A DNA stretch of 64,000 nucleotides from positions 2,728,001 to 2,792,000 of the forward strand of contig OZ253504.1 in the NCBI GenBank assembly GCA_965262235.1, given 5' to 3'. Below are positions 7,187 to 17,078 of the stretch, piece by piece. The position numbers and the translations under genes were made by a program. The notes under the pieces were generated by a model that had not been told where the DNA came from, searched no databases, and saw only the letters and a list, made by a program, of their open reading frames with translations. This DNA comes from CATQGW01 sp965262235 (GTDB taxonomy: Bacteria > Chloroflexota > Dehalococcoidia > Bin125). Positions within the stretch are counted from its first letter, which is position 1. Every line of letters begins with the position of its first letter.

Positions 7187-8338
7187 CTACGTGCGGCTCA
7201 GACGCTTCGACCGAACACGGCGGCCAACGCCCAAGCCGATCACAACGCTGACAGTGAGTGCCGGCAAGATCGCGAACAGATACGTGCGCCAAGACCCGCT
7301 CTGACCGGAGGCGTTGGCCAAGCCGCAGCTACCGGCGTTCGGCAAGCTGATGCTCTCGGCCGCGGTTGATTCGTCGGTGACCGGAGCCTCTGTGATGTCG
7401 ACCTCGAGGGAAACATATGTTTGCCCCCAGCAAAGCACAACGCCGTCATCGCGCACCGCGCAACTATCTCGGTCGCCGGAGCTGATCTGAGTGAAGCGGC
7501 CGGATGGAGGCGGGGTCCGCCGGTACGGGTCATTCCCCCAACAAACCACGGCCCCGTCCTCTCGCAGCGCGCAACTGTGGTACTCGCCGGCGCTGATCTG
7601 GACGAACTGGTCCGGCGGCGCGTCCGTCTTGGCAAAGGCATTGTTCCCCCAACAGCCCACGCTTCCATCCGTCCGCAGCGCGCGAACGTACTCCGCCCCA
7701 GCGCTGAACTGGCTCAGCTGGCCCGACTCTGCATCGATCCGAGGATCGTGCCAACGTCCCCAGCAGGCGATATCGCCATCCTCGCGCAGCGCGCAAACTC
7801 ATGATCGAGCCGGTGCCGAGCTGGCTGAAACGGCCCGACGGTACCAGCGTTTGGCCGAAATGGTTTCCGCCCCAGTAGGTGATCTCGCCGTCCAGGCCCA
7901 GCGCACAACTGTGGGATCCACCGGCGCTGACCTGACTGAAGCTCCCGGGCGGCGCATCGGCCTGGCCGTAACCCGCAAACATCCGATCGCCAGACCCGTC
8001 TTGATCGTCGTACTCTTCGCGCTCAGGCTGACGCGCCCCCAGCAGACCACCTTAGCGTCCGTTCCTAGCGCGCAACTGTGGTACTGACTCGAGCTGATCT
8101 GGGTGAATAGGCCTGGCCGCGTTTCCGTTGCGCCCCACGTGGCCTCACCCCAACAGAGCACGCTGCCGTCGACCCGCAGCGCGCAAGTATGACCGTTACC
8201 GGCGCTGACCTGGCTGAAGCGGCCCGGCGCTGGCTCTGCCGTCGCGGCGTCCGCGGACAGCAAGAACAGTCCAACCACGAGCGCCGCCAGCGCCGCCAGC
8301 GCCTGATGCCGACGAAAACCCATGTTCGGACCAATCAT
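7187..8338 (-). pseudogene. RCC1-repeat secreted protein, interrupted by two single-base frameshifts
   Basis: Start ATG at 8338 (or 8323) followed by a signal peptide (RRHQALAALAALVVGLFLL, then ADAATAEPA). Seven repeats of the type SAGxxHSCALxxDGxVxCWG follow, the RCC1/BLIP-II seven-bladed propeller pattern, then a Thr/Ser linker and a C-terminal membrane helix (LFAILPALTVSVVIGLGVG) with basic residues, suggesting cell-surface anchoring. The repeats lie in three frames. A G is missing from the G-run just after the second CWG (about 8037-8041), and an A is extra at about 7796-7798, where gcgcaaactc replaces the gcgcaact seen in sibling repeats. Correcting both gives one continuous protein of about 380 residues. 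Either a recent pseudogene or sequencing errors in short runs; the ligand is unknown. Confidence 0.75.
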
Positions 8339-8755
8339 GTCGCCCGACGCCCGGATCGGCGCTAGCCCGCGTCCGAGCCGGACGTGAGGCTGCGCTCCGC
8401 TGCTCGGCAAGTCACGGGCAGCCCACTAGGGCGAAGACCGGGCACAGGCGGGCGAAGCGGCCAGGCGAGAGGGTGGGTCTCCGATTCTCGACGAACCGTG
8501 CGAGTCATCTGAGGTTCCCCGGTCCACTGGTTTAGTGCGAATTGGTCCGCGGGCATCGTTGGCTTAGTCGTTGTCCGGTTCGGCGGCGCGACGGACGATG
8601 GATTGCAAACTCTCGTAGCTGTCGGCGCATGTGATCGACGAGAGCGACTTCATCCCTCAGCAAGACGGCCCGCCTGGCGCGGGCGGTTCCCCGGGAGCAT
8701 GAGGAGCCGCTTCGCCGGTCACGTATCGTGACACCGTCGATCTGAGGGACCAAGC
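8339..8755. other. Intergenic stretch, no supported gene
   Basis: About 420 bp between the divergent RCC1 gene and the small plus-strand gene at 8756. Short frames here show no family resemblance. Only the ribosome binding site GAGGGA, about 8 nt before 8756, is recognised. Confidence 0.5.
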
Positions 8756-9211
8756 ATGCCATCTGATCCTGATCCTGAGACCGAGGCAGCGGCAGCGGCG
8801 GAACCAACAGTCAGTGACGACTCGCCGGCCGCCGATCGATCGGGGGTGCAGGAAGCCTCAGCGACGGTCGTGGCGACCCGTCTCCAGTTGAAGAACTGGT
8901 TGAAGTTGTGGCGGTTCTTCAGGGTCAACGGCAGAGTCCAACGCCAACTGAAGGCCGATCCTGGTCTGATCAGTTACTCCGTCAAAGCCGACTTTCTGCG
9001 GTTGCGCTTTTCCACGTTGTCCGTCTGGGCCGTTGACCCGACCATCGATGCGTTCGTGCGAACCGGCGACCATCGCCACGCGATCGCAGTGTTCGACGAC
9101 ATCGCAGTCCGTGATCAGTCAGTCTTTACGAGATGGCAGACGCCGGCGCCGCAGGATGTCACTTGGGAAGAAGCCGCTCAGCGTCTGGCTGCCGTACGTC
9201 CTTCTGCATGA
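8756..9211 (+). CDS. Small protein of unknown function, possibly a dimeric alpha/beta-barrel (monooxygenase-like) fold
   Basis: 151 residues, ATG preceded by GAGGGA at good spacing. The first 35 residues are acidic and Ala/Pro-rich and probably disordered. The rest has the pattern LKNWLKLWRFFRVNGRVQRQL, then GLISYSVKADFLRLRFSTLSVW, then DAFVRTGDHRHAIAVFDDIA. A helix, a strand with SxKAD, a strand ending in W and a helix with HRHAI are reminiscent of small antibiotic-monooxygenase/CrtA-like barrels, where such proteins bind or oxidise small hydrophobic molecules. This is a fold impression only. It precedes the HAD gene by 125 bp on the same strand and might share a transcript. No signal peptide or membrane segment. 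Confidence 0.6.
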   Translation: MPSDPDPETEAAAAAEPTVSDDSPAADRSGVQEASATVVATRLQLKNWLKLWRFFRVNGRVQRQLKADPGLISYSVKADFLRLRFSTLSVWAVDPTIDAFVRTGDHRHAIAVFDDIAVRDQSVFTRWQTPAPQDVTWEEAAQRLAAVRPSA

Positions 9212-9336
9212 TCCGGGATTGCACTTCTGGTCGGATCGGCTTGGTCACGCGCGTCGTCGTAGGGGGCAACTCCAATGCCACGGCTATCATCAGCGGCTAA
9301 CGGCTCGCAGACCGGTTCGAATTGGAGAGTCATCGC

Positions 9337-10041
9337 ATGCCCGACGGATTCCTGGCTCGCGTGAACTACCTGACCTTCGACATCTTCGGCACCGTCATGG
9401 ACCTGACCGGCAGCCTGGCCGGTCCCGCCGGAGAATTCATGGCGGCCCACGGCTCCGAGATGACGGGCCCCGCGTTTTACGCCGAGTGGCGGGCCCGCCA
9501 GCGGATTGAACAGTACCAGGACAACCTGTTGATGCTGGGGCACAGTGGCTACCTCGAAACTTGCCGCCGCGCCTTCGTGTACTGCCTGAAGAAGCACAAC
9601 GTAAGCTATACCTCCGTAGCGGTCCAGGAGTTTATGCAGGTGTACCAGGGCCTGCAGCCTTACGCCGACGCCATTGAAGGGCTGCGGTCGTTGGCGGCGC
9701 GTTACAAGCTGGTCGCGCTATCCAACGGGGAGCAGTGGTACTTGGAGGAGTTGTTGGGCAACAACGTCCCGATCACGTTCGATGCCATCATTTCCGTGGA
9801 CCAGGTTGGCGCATTCAAGCCGTCCCCCGGGATCTACCGCAAAGCGATCCAGCGCCTGGGCTGCGAGCCCGGCGAGATCATGATGGTCGCGGCGCACGCG
9901 TTCGATATCCTGGGCGCCCAGACCTGCGGTTTCAAAGGCGCATACGTTAACCGGTACAACCTGCCGACGGAGGACTCGGAGTACCAGCCCGACATCATCG
10001 TCGACGACTTCGTCGAGCTGGCCGCCAAGCTCATGGCGTGA
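9337..10041 (+). CDS. HAD-superfamily hydrolase, (S)-2-haloacid dehalogenase (type II)-like
   Basis: 234 residues from the ATG at 9337, with GGAGAG about 8 nt upstream (an in-frame TTG at 9322 overlaps that site and is less likely). HAD motifs are all present: the nucleophile Asp15 in FDIFGT with Thr19 four residues on; Ser129-Asn130 in ALSNGE; Lys161 in AFKPSPGIY; and Asp190 in VAAHAFDILGAQ. This motif set and the length match haloacid dehalogenase type II, which displaces halide from 2-haloacids through an aspartyl ester, usually on short carboxylic acids. Position 188 is His where the characterised L-DEX enzymes have Asn. That His is common in environmental homologues whose substrate is unproven, so dehalogenase activity is not certain. 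Cytoplasmic. Confidence 0.88.
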   Translation: MPDGFLARVNYLTFDIFGTVMDLTGSLAGPAGEFMAAHGSEMTGPAFYAEWRARQRIEQYQDNLLMLGHSGYLETCRRAFVYCLKKHNVSYTSVAVQEFMQVYQGLQPYADAIEGLRSLAARYKLVALSNGEQWYLEELLGNNVPITFDAIISVDQVGAFKPSPGIYRKAIQRLGCEPGEIMMVAAHAFDILGAQTCGFKGAYVNRYNLPTEDSEYQPDIIVDDFVELAAKLMA

Positions 10042-10117
10042 GCGAGCGGTCATCCGCTCGACCCAACTGCCGTCTGCCGACCGCCGCGGCCGGTGGCAGA
10101 AGATATCCAGCCCGCAA

Positions 10118-13100
10118 TCAGTTGGAGTCAGGCGTTTCAGGTGTGGTCACGACGACCATCTGGCGACTGGCGATCAGCGCTTCGTCCGGCGCGAGACCTT
10201 CAGGGAAGCGAGTGCCGAAGGGCCGGCTGATGAAGTCGGGCAGGTCCGCGGAAAGGAAGAGCGCCGTCCATACCCCGTCCAGCCGATGGTAGAACGCATC
10301 GATATCAAGGCTTCGGGCACAAGCTTCAAGGTCGCTCACAGTGCCGCCGGCGAACGTGACCTCGCTGAGCCCCTCATCTTTGAGTCCTTCCAGGCAGGGC
10401 GGTTTGCTCACTTGGATCACGTAGCTCTTGGTCCGGCTGCCATCCGCGGACCTGACCACGACGGTGATCGTCGTCTCTGATTCCAGCGTCACCTGATGGC
10501 CGTTCTCGGGATCGCCGCCCGCGTCGGCCGGTTCGATCGTCACCGTGGCGGCCTCCTGGGTCGCCACAGCCGCGACGATCGTTGCCGCCAGATCGTAGGC
10601 ACCGGAGGCCGCGTATTCGAAACGGTTCGACGAGAACTCTTCCAGCTCGAGTTCGTTCAAGCTGAGCGACGCGAGCTGCGCAATGATCGCGTCGGGCAGG
10701 TTGTAGGTGTAGACCTTGTCGTCCTGCTCATCCACCACGTACATGACATCGCCGTCCGACCAGATGCCGCGCGGACTGCCGTTCCCGGCCTTCAATAGGG
10801 AGCGGAACGTGAACTCCAGGTCTTCGTTGCGCGTCAGCGCTTCGCCGTCGACTTCGTATGCAAACAGCCGCTTGGCCCCGTCGTCGGAGACCCAGAGGGT
10901 GTCGCCGTCGGACCAGATGCCGCGCGGGCTGCGGTTGAGCTTGTCCAGCGCGTGCTCGATCAAGAGTTCGCCCGTTGCGAAGTTGTAGGTGAACAACGAG
11001 TCCTGGACGCTGTCGAGCACGTAGATCGTCTCGCCCTCGGACCAGATGCCCCGCGGGTCTCGATTGCGCTCGGCCAGTTCGACCTCTCGCGCTTCGTCCC
11101 GCTCCCCGCTCTCGAGGACGTAGGCGAAAAGCTGATCCTGGCGCTGTCCGCGACCCAGACGGTCTCGCCGTCCGACCAGATGCCGTGGGAGAAGCGGTTG
11201 CGCCGGTCGAGTTCGAACTCGCGGTCCGGCTGACGCTCCCCGCTCAGCAGGTCGTAGGCGAACACCGAGTCGGCGCCGGAGGCGGCGTTTTCGAGGACCC
11301 ACAAGATCTGACCGTCCGACCAGAGACCGGTCGGGATGTCGTTGTCGCGGTCGAGCGACTCGATGTCTCGGGTCACATTCCAATCGAAGTCGGCGTCTGA
11401 CGGGATCGGGACCGGCGGTGGACCCCCCCCGCCGCCGCCGCCGCCGCCACCGCCGGATGGCGCCGATGAACTCGGCTTCACCGCGTCTTCGACATTCTTG
11501 ATTTGGACGGACAGGCGATCCGACCACTCCGATGTTTCGTCGAAATCCACCGCACGTAAGCGGAAGTAGTAGACCTTGCTGTCTGGCAGACCGCTGACGA
11601 CGGCCCCGGTCCCGTCAAACGCCACTGTGATGCCGTCTCCGGGCAGGTCAATCCACTGGGTACTCTGGAAGTACTGGACCTCATAGGAGTCCGCGCCGGG
11701 GACATAGTCCCACTCCAGATCCACGACGCCTGGCGAGAGTACTTTCCCTCTGGGCCGAAGGTTCGGAACTTCCACGGTGTGTTCGAGTCGGTTCGAGAGC
11801 CGCCGTCCGTCACTGGTGCAGATGGCGCCAACCACCAGACATTTCCGATTATCGGCCAGAACCAGGGTTACGTCCCGAAGCCGGAAATTCGGGATGACAT
11901 CAACCACCCACAGGTCCCTGCGGCGGTCCACCCGGCGGACACTCGGCACGCTGCCGCCCGTCACCGTCACCGCGTAGTCTCTGAAATCCTCGAAGCCGAT
12001 AGTCAAGCGCTCGCTGAATTGGATCGTGGCACTGAATGGGATGCCGATATGAGTCTCCGGTACCTCTACAAATGCCCCCGTCAGAGCCTCCGCGCCGGGG
12101 TCCTCGATCTCGGTTGGGGAACCGCTGAAAATCCAGGGTCGGGCCTGCTTGATCGCCAGGATATTGTCGCTGGTGATCTTGAACTCGATCTCGATGGCGA
12201 ATTGTTCGCCGTCCTCGATGCCGTACAGCTTCGCGAACCGCTCATGGATCGCGGCGAGGTTGCGGCGAAGCTGCCGCAGTTGATCGTCGGTCATGAGCAA
12301 CTGGCCCGCTGGGACCTGATTGGAGAGCGCAACAACGGTGTACGTACCGTCCGGGTACAACAGGACTTCCTCCGGCACCGAGCGGGCGTCGGGGTTGGTG
12401 ACCAGGTCCTCGCCGATCTGCGAGTTGACGTAGTAGGTCCCTTCCGTGCCGTAGGCGGGATCGATGCTGACTGCCACACCGTTGACTCGCTCGTCGGAGT
12501 AGTTGGGATGCACGAGCACGCCCATCGCCGCCGCCAGGTGGTCGACGCGGTAGAAGTCGCGTTCGATGAAGGCACGGAAGTTCCAGAGGCTGGCGTAGAC
12601 CTGCTTGAGCGACTTGGAGATGCCGTCCTCCACGGTCTCCTCGGGATGCTGCGTATTGGAGTCGTACAGTCCGGCGCCGTTGAAGTTGGGCAGGTCCTCG
12701 TTGTTGGTGCTGGACCGGTAGCGCAGCGAGGTGCCCTCCGGGAACGTCGCGTGCATCGCGGTCAGCGCGGTATCAATCCAGTCCGGCGTCTCCGCCTTCT
12801 TGATCTTCTTGCGCAACTTCTTCAGTTCGTCCACCTGCGTGTCGTAGTCAGCCTGGAAATCGGAGTCGGCCAGCATCTCCTCGATCTCGTCGTAGAGGCC
12901 GTTGTGCTTCATGAACTCGTCGTAGAAGTAAAACGGGGCCGCAAACCCGTCGGGCACGGTCCCCGGCGGAAATCCCAGTGTCCCGATCACGGCCACGTTG
13001 GCCGCCTTGACGCCGAAGGAGTCCCAGCCGTCGAAGCCGATCTCGCTGAGAGCGGTGATCGAGGTAGCCGAGAGGTCTCGCTGCGGCGTCTGCGGCTCTG

Positions 13101-14400
13101 TGGGCCGGGAGGAGGCGTAGTGTTCGTCCACCTCCGATTGGCTGGCCGCTCGAATCGAGTAGCCGTCGTCGGTCACCGCATAGTGGACGTAACTGTCGAT
13201 CAGACCGCTGATGGTCTCGTCCTCGAGGGCGCCGGCGATGAAGGCGTTGGGCACGCCGTCCTGCAGCGCACGCAGGTTGACATGCGAGAGCGGCGTCTGG
13301 GGCACGGTGCTGATGATGCCGGCAACGCGGGGCAACTCATTGGGCAGCGCCTCGTAGATCACCACATCGCGGGAGTGGGGACGTTCGTCCGCGTCGAGGC
13401 TCCGCAGCAGGCCGTAGCCTTCCCCCGGGTTAAGCGCCAGGAAGTCGGTTTCGCCGAAGACAGACTCGTCGAACACGAGGTTGACTCGGGGTTCGCGGTA
13501 CAGGGCCAGGTCGGCCTGGATCTGCGGAAGACGCCGGTTACTTACCCACAGGGCCAGGTTGTCGTCAAGCAGCGGCATGCTGGCCGCGAGCAGAGTGTAG
13601 ACGCGCTGCCAGAGTCTCAGGGATGGGCGGCCGGCAACGCTGTAGTAGTAGAGTCCACGGCTACCGTCGGGCGCCACGAGTTCCGGGTCATAGAAGATCG
13701 TGCCCTCTGAGGCTGGTCCCAAAGGATCGAAGTTCAGGGCATCCAGAAAATAGTCGTGATGCAGGAACGTGTTTGTGTTCTGGAAGTAGAGACTGGGCCG
13801 GTCGCTGTCCCTGTCGCCCAGAACGAATTTGATTTGAAATGGGCCGCCGGGATCGGGATAGGCGAGCGTTTCGAAGGTTGCCCGATCGGGAATCGCTACG
13901 GCGCCGTGACTGAGCTCGAGGGCGATGCCGGGGTTCACTGGATTCATGCCCACCGGGTCTCCGAGTTCGGTGATGTCGTCGATGCAATCGCCGTCGACAT
14001 CGGCCGGGTCGGCGATGAGGTATTTCTCAACGCGGTAGCGATCGACGGGCAGAGCCGCCACGCTCTCTGCAAGCGTGGTCGTGCCGTCTTCGCCCAGGAC
14101 CACCTGGACCGGGGACCTGTACGTCGTGCCATCCACCTCGTGGCTCACGTAGAGGACGAAGTAGTCCGCCGTCGTGGACGTGACCACGATCGGCACGGCC
14201 GTCACAGGGACCGCAACTGGTGTGGGTGGATTGTCCGGGTCCGGACACGTCTGCGCGTGCGCCGGGCTCCCAAAGAGTGTCATTGCCGCGATGACGGCCG
14301 CAGCGACCGAGCACGCGATGAGCGCTGTTGTCAGAGACATCCGTACGCCATCAGAGATGAGTCTGCCTGGTGGTGTCCAGTTGCGCATCGTCATGGGCAT
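10118..14400 (-). pseudogene. Secreted dikinase-like protein with propeller C-terminal module (single frameshift)
   Basis: From the ATG at 14400 (AGGA upstream): a signal peptide ending SPAHA/Q; a beta region with DVDGDCIDDITELGD, a calcium-binding-like loop; a swivel domain with TPLSHVNLRALQDGVPNA (His near residue 373), which resembles the phosphohistidine site of glucan water dikinases; an ATP-grasp domain (about 430-750) with RYRSSTNNEDLPNFNGAGL, GVAVSIDP and IKQARPW; an FN3-like domain; a poly-Gly linker and PPPVPIPSD near residue 985; WSDG propeller repeats; a cadherin-like sandwich; and a terminal domain of about 80 residues. One base is missing at about 11148 (ADSARIS instead of ADSGQDQ in the sister gene), which shifts the frame. 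With it restored the product is about 1427 residues. Could be a true inactivation or an assembly error. Enzymatic activity outside the cell is unproven. Confidence 0.85.
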
Positions 14401-14648
14401 CCTGAAGGGCTCCAGGAGACGGCGATGGTTCCGGGGGGCTCGCTGGTCAGCGTCAGACCGCTGATGGCGCCATCGGCTTCCTGAGCCTGGGCAACCGCGA
14501 AGACGCCCAGGAAGGTCACAATGGACGGCAGCAGGACCGCCGGCGTCAGGACAGATAGCGGCCTGGACCTTCCCGGGCGCACTCCACCTTCGGATGTTCG
14601 GTGGAGCCGGCCGGAGGCGCGGGCGGACCGGGTCGTGGACTGCGTCAT
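14391..14648 (-). pseudogene. N-terminal stub of an FN3-type surface protein
   Basis: 85 codons: basic N-terminus, hydrophobic signal segment (VLTPAVLLPSIVTFLGVFAVAQAQ), then ISGLTLTSEPPGTIAVSWSP, the opening strands of a fibronectin type III domain, ending abruptly at SGCP-stop. The normal domain would continue for another 70 residues. The stub overlaps the start of the dikinase-like gene by 10 nt in another frame, so a deletion or frameshift may have fused an FN3 protein's start to this gene. It could still act as a translated leader peptide. Confidence 0.5.
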
Positions 14649-15002
14649 CAGATGACGTTCCTCGAGGATCGTTGTTCGGGCATGGCAAGCCGGCGAGTGG
14701 AGGGGACGTTGGTACCAGGTCGGTCATGACCGATCCTGCAGGCCAATGACGCCGGGTGCAGCACAGGCCACTCCATCCACGAGACGCAGGCACGCCTCTG
14801 TCGCGCCTGCCCAACTTCACCGGCTGCGAATGGACAGCCAGGAGATAGGGTATGGCACCACGGGTCAACTCGACCCGGATGATGTATACGGGGCGGTATA
14901 ATATGACTGGATCCGCTGCCGGAGGACCCGCATCGCGACCGGGCGTGCTAGTCAGGGCGGGGCTACGCCCGCCCGGCGTCCACCATCCAGGCTCCGAACG
15001 AG
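14649..15002. other. Intergenic stretch, nothing recognised
   Basis: About 350 bp upstream of the minus-strand stub. I see no conserved protein, RNA or clear repeat; it presumably holds the promoter of the leftward genes. Confidence 0.4.
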
Positions 15003-15170
15003 GTAGGACAGTCCAGCGACCTGGAGCGCGAGCACCGGGCCCTTCGCGAGCGCCGCTCGCGCCTCAGCGAGGCCAGCCTCCGCATCAACGAGAGCCTCGA
15101 CTTCGGAACCGTCCCCCAGGAGGCGCTGGACAGCGCACGCCGTCGACGGGCGCGCTGTGCAACAGCTTGA
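15003..15170 (+). pseudogene. Fragment of a GAF-domain regulator or kinase
   Basis: This frame reads DLEREHRALRERRSRLSEAS and then LRINESLDFGTVPQEALDSA. That is the coiled-coil entry and first helix of GAF domains in chloroflexal sensor kinases and regulators, normally followed by SLTGARYG. Here it degenerates into RRRRARCATA and a stop. No start or remaining domain is present, so it is debris about 55 codons long. The match is by memory of the family consensus. Confidence 0.5.
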
Positions 15171-15594
15171 GCCGAGGCGGTTGAACAACGGGCGCCACAA
15201 GCTGAACCGGCCACGCCAGCGGTCGCCCCGCAACCAGCTTGGGAGCGCATCGAAAGAGCGTTCGTGTTCGCCAGCGGTGACGGCCGCGGCAAGCGGGAAT
15301 CGCCGGACCGGCTCACCCTCCGGGGACTCCGTGCAACGAAGGGTTCAGGCCGACGGTCAGCACGCGGAGCGGCGATGCGACGTACGCATCGACATCGCCG
15401 AAGCACTGGATGGGGATGGCTGGATGCACCCTCGACGCCTGCGCGGCACGCCCTGTCCATGGCCGCCGTCAGGGGTCGGTACGGCCTCTGGACGGAAATC
15501 ACTTGCTCCGATGGCGCAGCGTGTCAGGGCAAGCCGTGCGGCAAGTGAGCAGTACGCCTACTTTGACCGGTACCCCGCGAGGAGGAGTCACCGA
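15171..15594. other. Non-coding or degraded stretch, no supported gene
   Basis: Frames of 60-180 codons exist on both strands but are Arg/Ala-rich, as expected of GC-rich non-coding DNA, and match nothing I know. It lies between the GAF fragment and the recombinase fragment and is probably decayed. Confidence 0.4.
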
Positions 15595-15700
15595 TGACCG
15601 AACGAGCCGACCCGCCGCCCGCCGCCCTTTAGGTCCGCGTCTCCAGCGACTGCCAGGACGTCGACGTCGCTGTCTCCGCCCAGCTCAGGGCACTCGCCGC
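15595..15700 (+). pseudogene. N-terminal fragment of a serine recombinase with an internal stop
   Basis: ATG at 15595 preceded by GAGGAGG, a strong ribosome binding site. The frame gives MTERADPPPAAL, a TAG, then VRVSSDCQDVDVAVSAQLRA. Serine recombinases begin ALYVRVSS.RQ..., so the TAG replaces the Tyr and the residues after it include the nucleophile Ser in VRVSS. The homology ends at about 15690-15700, where sequence identical in type to the cadherin gene at 21440 begins. It is therefore a cut-off remnant, perhaps of the same kind of element whose C-terminus is left at 6434-7020 on the other strand. Confidence 0.65.
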
Positions 15701-16829
15701 CGACTTCCCCGTCCCCCTGCGGTCGGTTTAGGAATTCGCAACAGCGCACCTCCGACCCGACGTTGACATCGTCCGCGCGGTGGACAGTGGTGGTCAATGC
15801 GGAGGTGTCCGGATCACCAACTCGAGGGACCCACACGCCGCGGGGTGTGCGTTTCTCTATGCTCCAGTGCAGTCCACCCAAATCAGCAGCAGTATTGATG
15901 CCGCCATCCGGGTCTGAGAGCTCAACTACGATCGAATCTCCTACGGCCGGGTTCGGACGGCTCAGCGAGACGATGGTGAAGGACGACGCGTCGCCGCCGC
16001 TCAGCGTGTAGGTCAGCGCGTCGTTCTTGCCGTCCGATGCCGCGACCGCCGCCCCGACGTTCGTATCCGTTGCACTGCTCTCAGGCACGCTGCGCATGGC
16101 CATGTCGCTGCTGAATGTCGGCTCGGAGTTTCCGGCCCCGATCTGGGCAGTCACGCTGCTGGCGGACTTACCCGAACCGTGCAGGTCCGAGCCGTCGTCG
16201 TCGACGATGAAGAGGGTTGGATGCTCCTGCCGCGACTGACCCTCATCACCGAGGAAGGCCAGCCGTGCGCTATCGGGCGACCAGGCAGGATCGGCGTCCG
16301 ATGTCTCCGCCAGGTCGGTCAGAAGCCGTCGATCGCCGCCATCCAGGTCCGAACTGACCACGCCGAACGTTCCGGGCCGCTGACTGCGCCTGAGCGTTGC
16401 GTAGACGAGGCGAGCGCTGTCCGATGAGATCGTCGGCGAGGTGTCGTATGCGACCCTGTAGTCATCCGGCCCGCGCGGCAGGATGCGCATGTCGCCAACC
16501 GTGGGGCTGATTCGCTTGTGCTTGGCCCCGTCCGCGGGAATTGCGTAGAGGGTGCCGCGATTCGCCTCTTCGCCTCCCGTTCAGCGGACGATGATCACCT
16601 CGTGCTCGTCTTGGCTGGCTCATGTCGGGCGGTAGTGGCCGCCCTCGTACTGCGCTGAGAAGTAGAAGTTGTTCTCTACGGGATAGCGTGGAATACAGTC
16701 CGGCGGTACCACCAGCCAGACGAATCTGAAGAGCAAGAGCAGGGCCAGACATAGCTTGATTGCGAGCATGGGGACGCCCACAACTGTGATCAGCAGCCTG
16801 CGTCCGTACCTGATCACGTTCGGATTCAT
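15690..16829 (-). pseudogene. Mosaic pseudogene: membrane-anchored TolB-like propeller fused to cadherin-protein fragments
   Basis: Reading leftward from the ATG at 16829: a membrane helix (ITVVGVPMLAIKLCLALLLL), a short exposed part, a TGA at 16620-16622, then after 15 more codons a second TGA in the same frame. The frame then resumes with RGTLYAIPADGAKHKRISP and TolB-type repeats (SPTISSDSARLVYATLRRS, DADPAWSPDSARLAFLGDEG). At about 16175 it switches to GSGKSASSVTAQIGAGNSEP and a cadherin repeat like those of the gene at 17591-26983. At about 15965 it jumps to NPAVGDSIVVELSDPDGG, which in that gene lies elsewhere, and at about 15690 it meets the recombinase fragment. The frame stays open to 15588. 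Two stops and two internal joints mean a dead mosaic made by recombination among paralogues. Confidence 0.7.
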
Positions 16830-16832
16830 CGC

Positions 16833-17078
16833 TCAGACCTCGACGCTTACCGACGGGCGCCGGAGCTCCCGAACAGCGTCGTTCCAGCTTCTCGGCGGGT
16901 GCCCTTGCCGCACTACGAACAGGTGATGTGCGGCGCGAAGGGAGTCGAGCCGGCCGCATTCCACCGTCCATACCACGTGAGCAATGGCCGACGAAGCGAC
17001 GCTGGCCGACAGGACTACTGCCGCACGCAACCGGTGCGAGGCGAATGTCTGATCCGGTGCGAACTCCTGAAGCTGCAT
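16833..17078 (-). CDS. Small hypothetical protein
   Basis: 81 codons from the ATG at 17078, stopping 3 nt before the ATG of the membrane-anchored TolB-like pseudogene, which suggests they once formed an operon. It contains one moderately hydrophobic stretch (LRAAVVLSASVASSAIAHVV) and no recognised motif. Because the neighbour is broken, this too may be a remnant or not coding at all. Confidence 0.25.
   Translation of the reverse strand: MQLQEFAPDQTFASHRLRAAVVLSASVASSAIAHVVWTVECGRLDSLRAAHHLFVVRQGHPPRSWNDAVRELRRPSVSVEV

Noticed and set aside
11779..13710. 643-codon plus-strand frame
   Set aside because: It is the antisense of the dikinase-like gene, whose protein matches known folds; the plus product is Val/Arg/Gly-rich with no family features.
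16613..16829. TGA recoding (selenocysteine or alternative code) in the TolB-like frame
   Set aside because: TGA serves as a normal stop in neighbouring genes, there is no SECIS-like context that I can see, and the frame is a mosaic with other damage.
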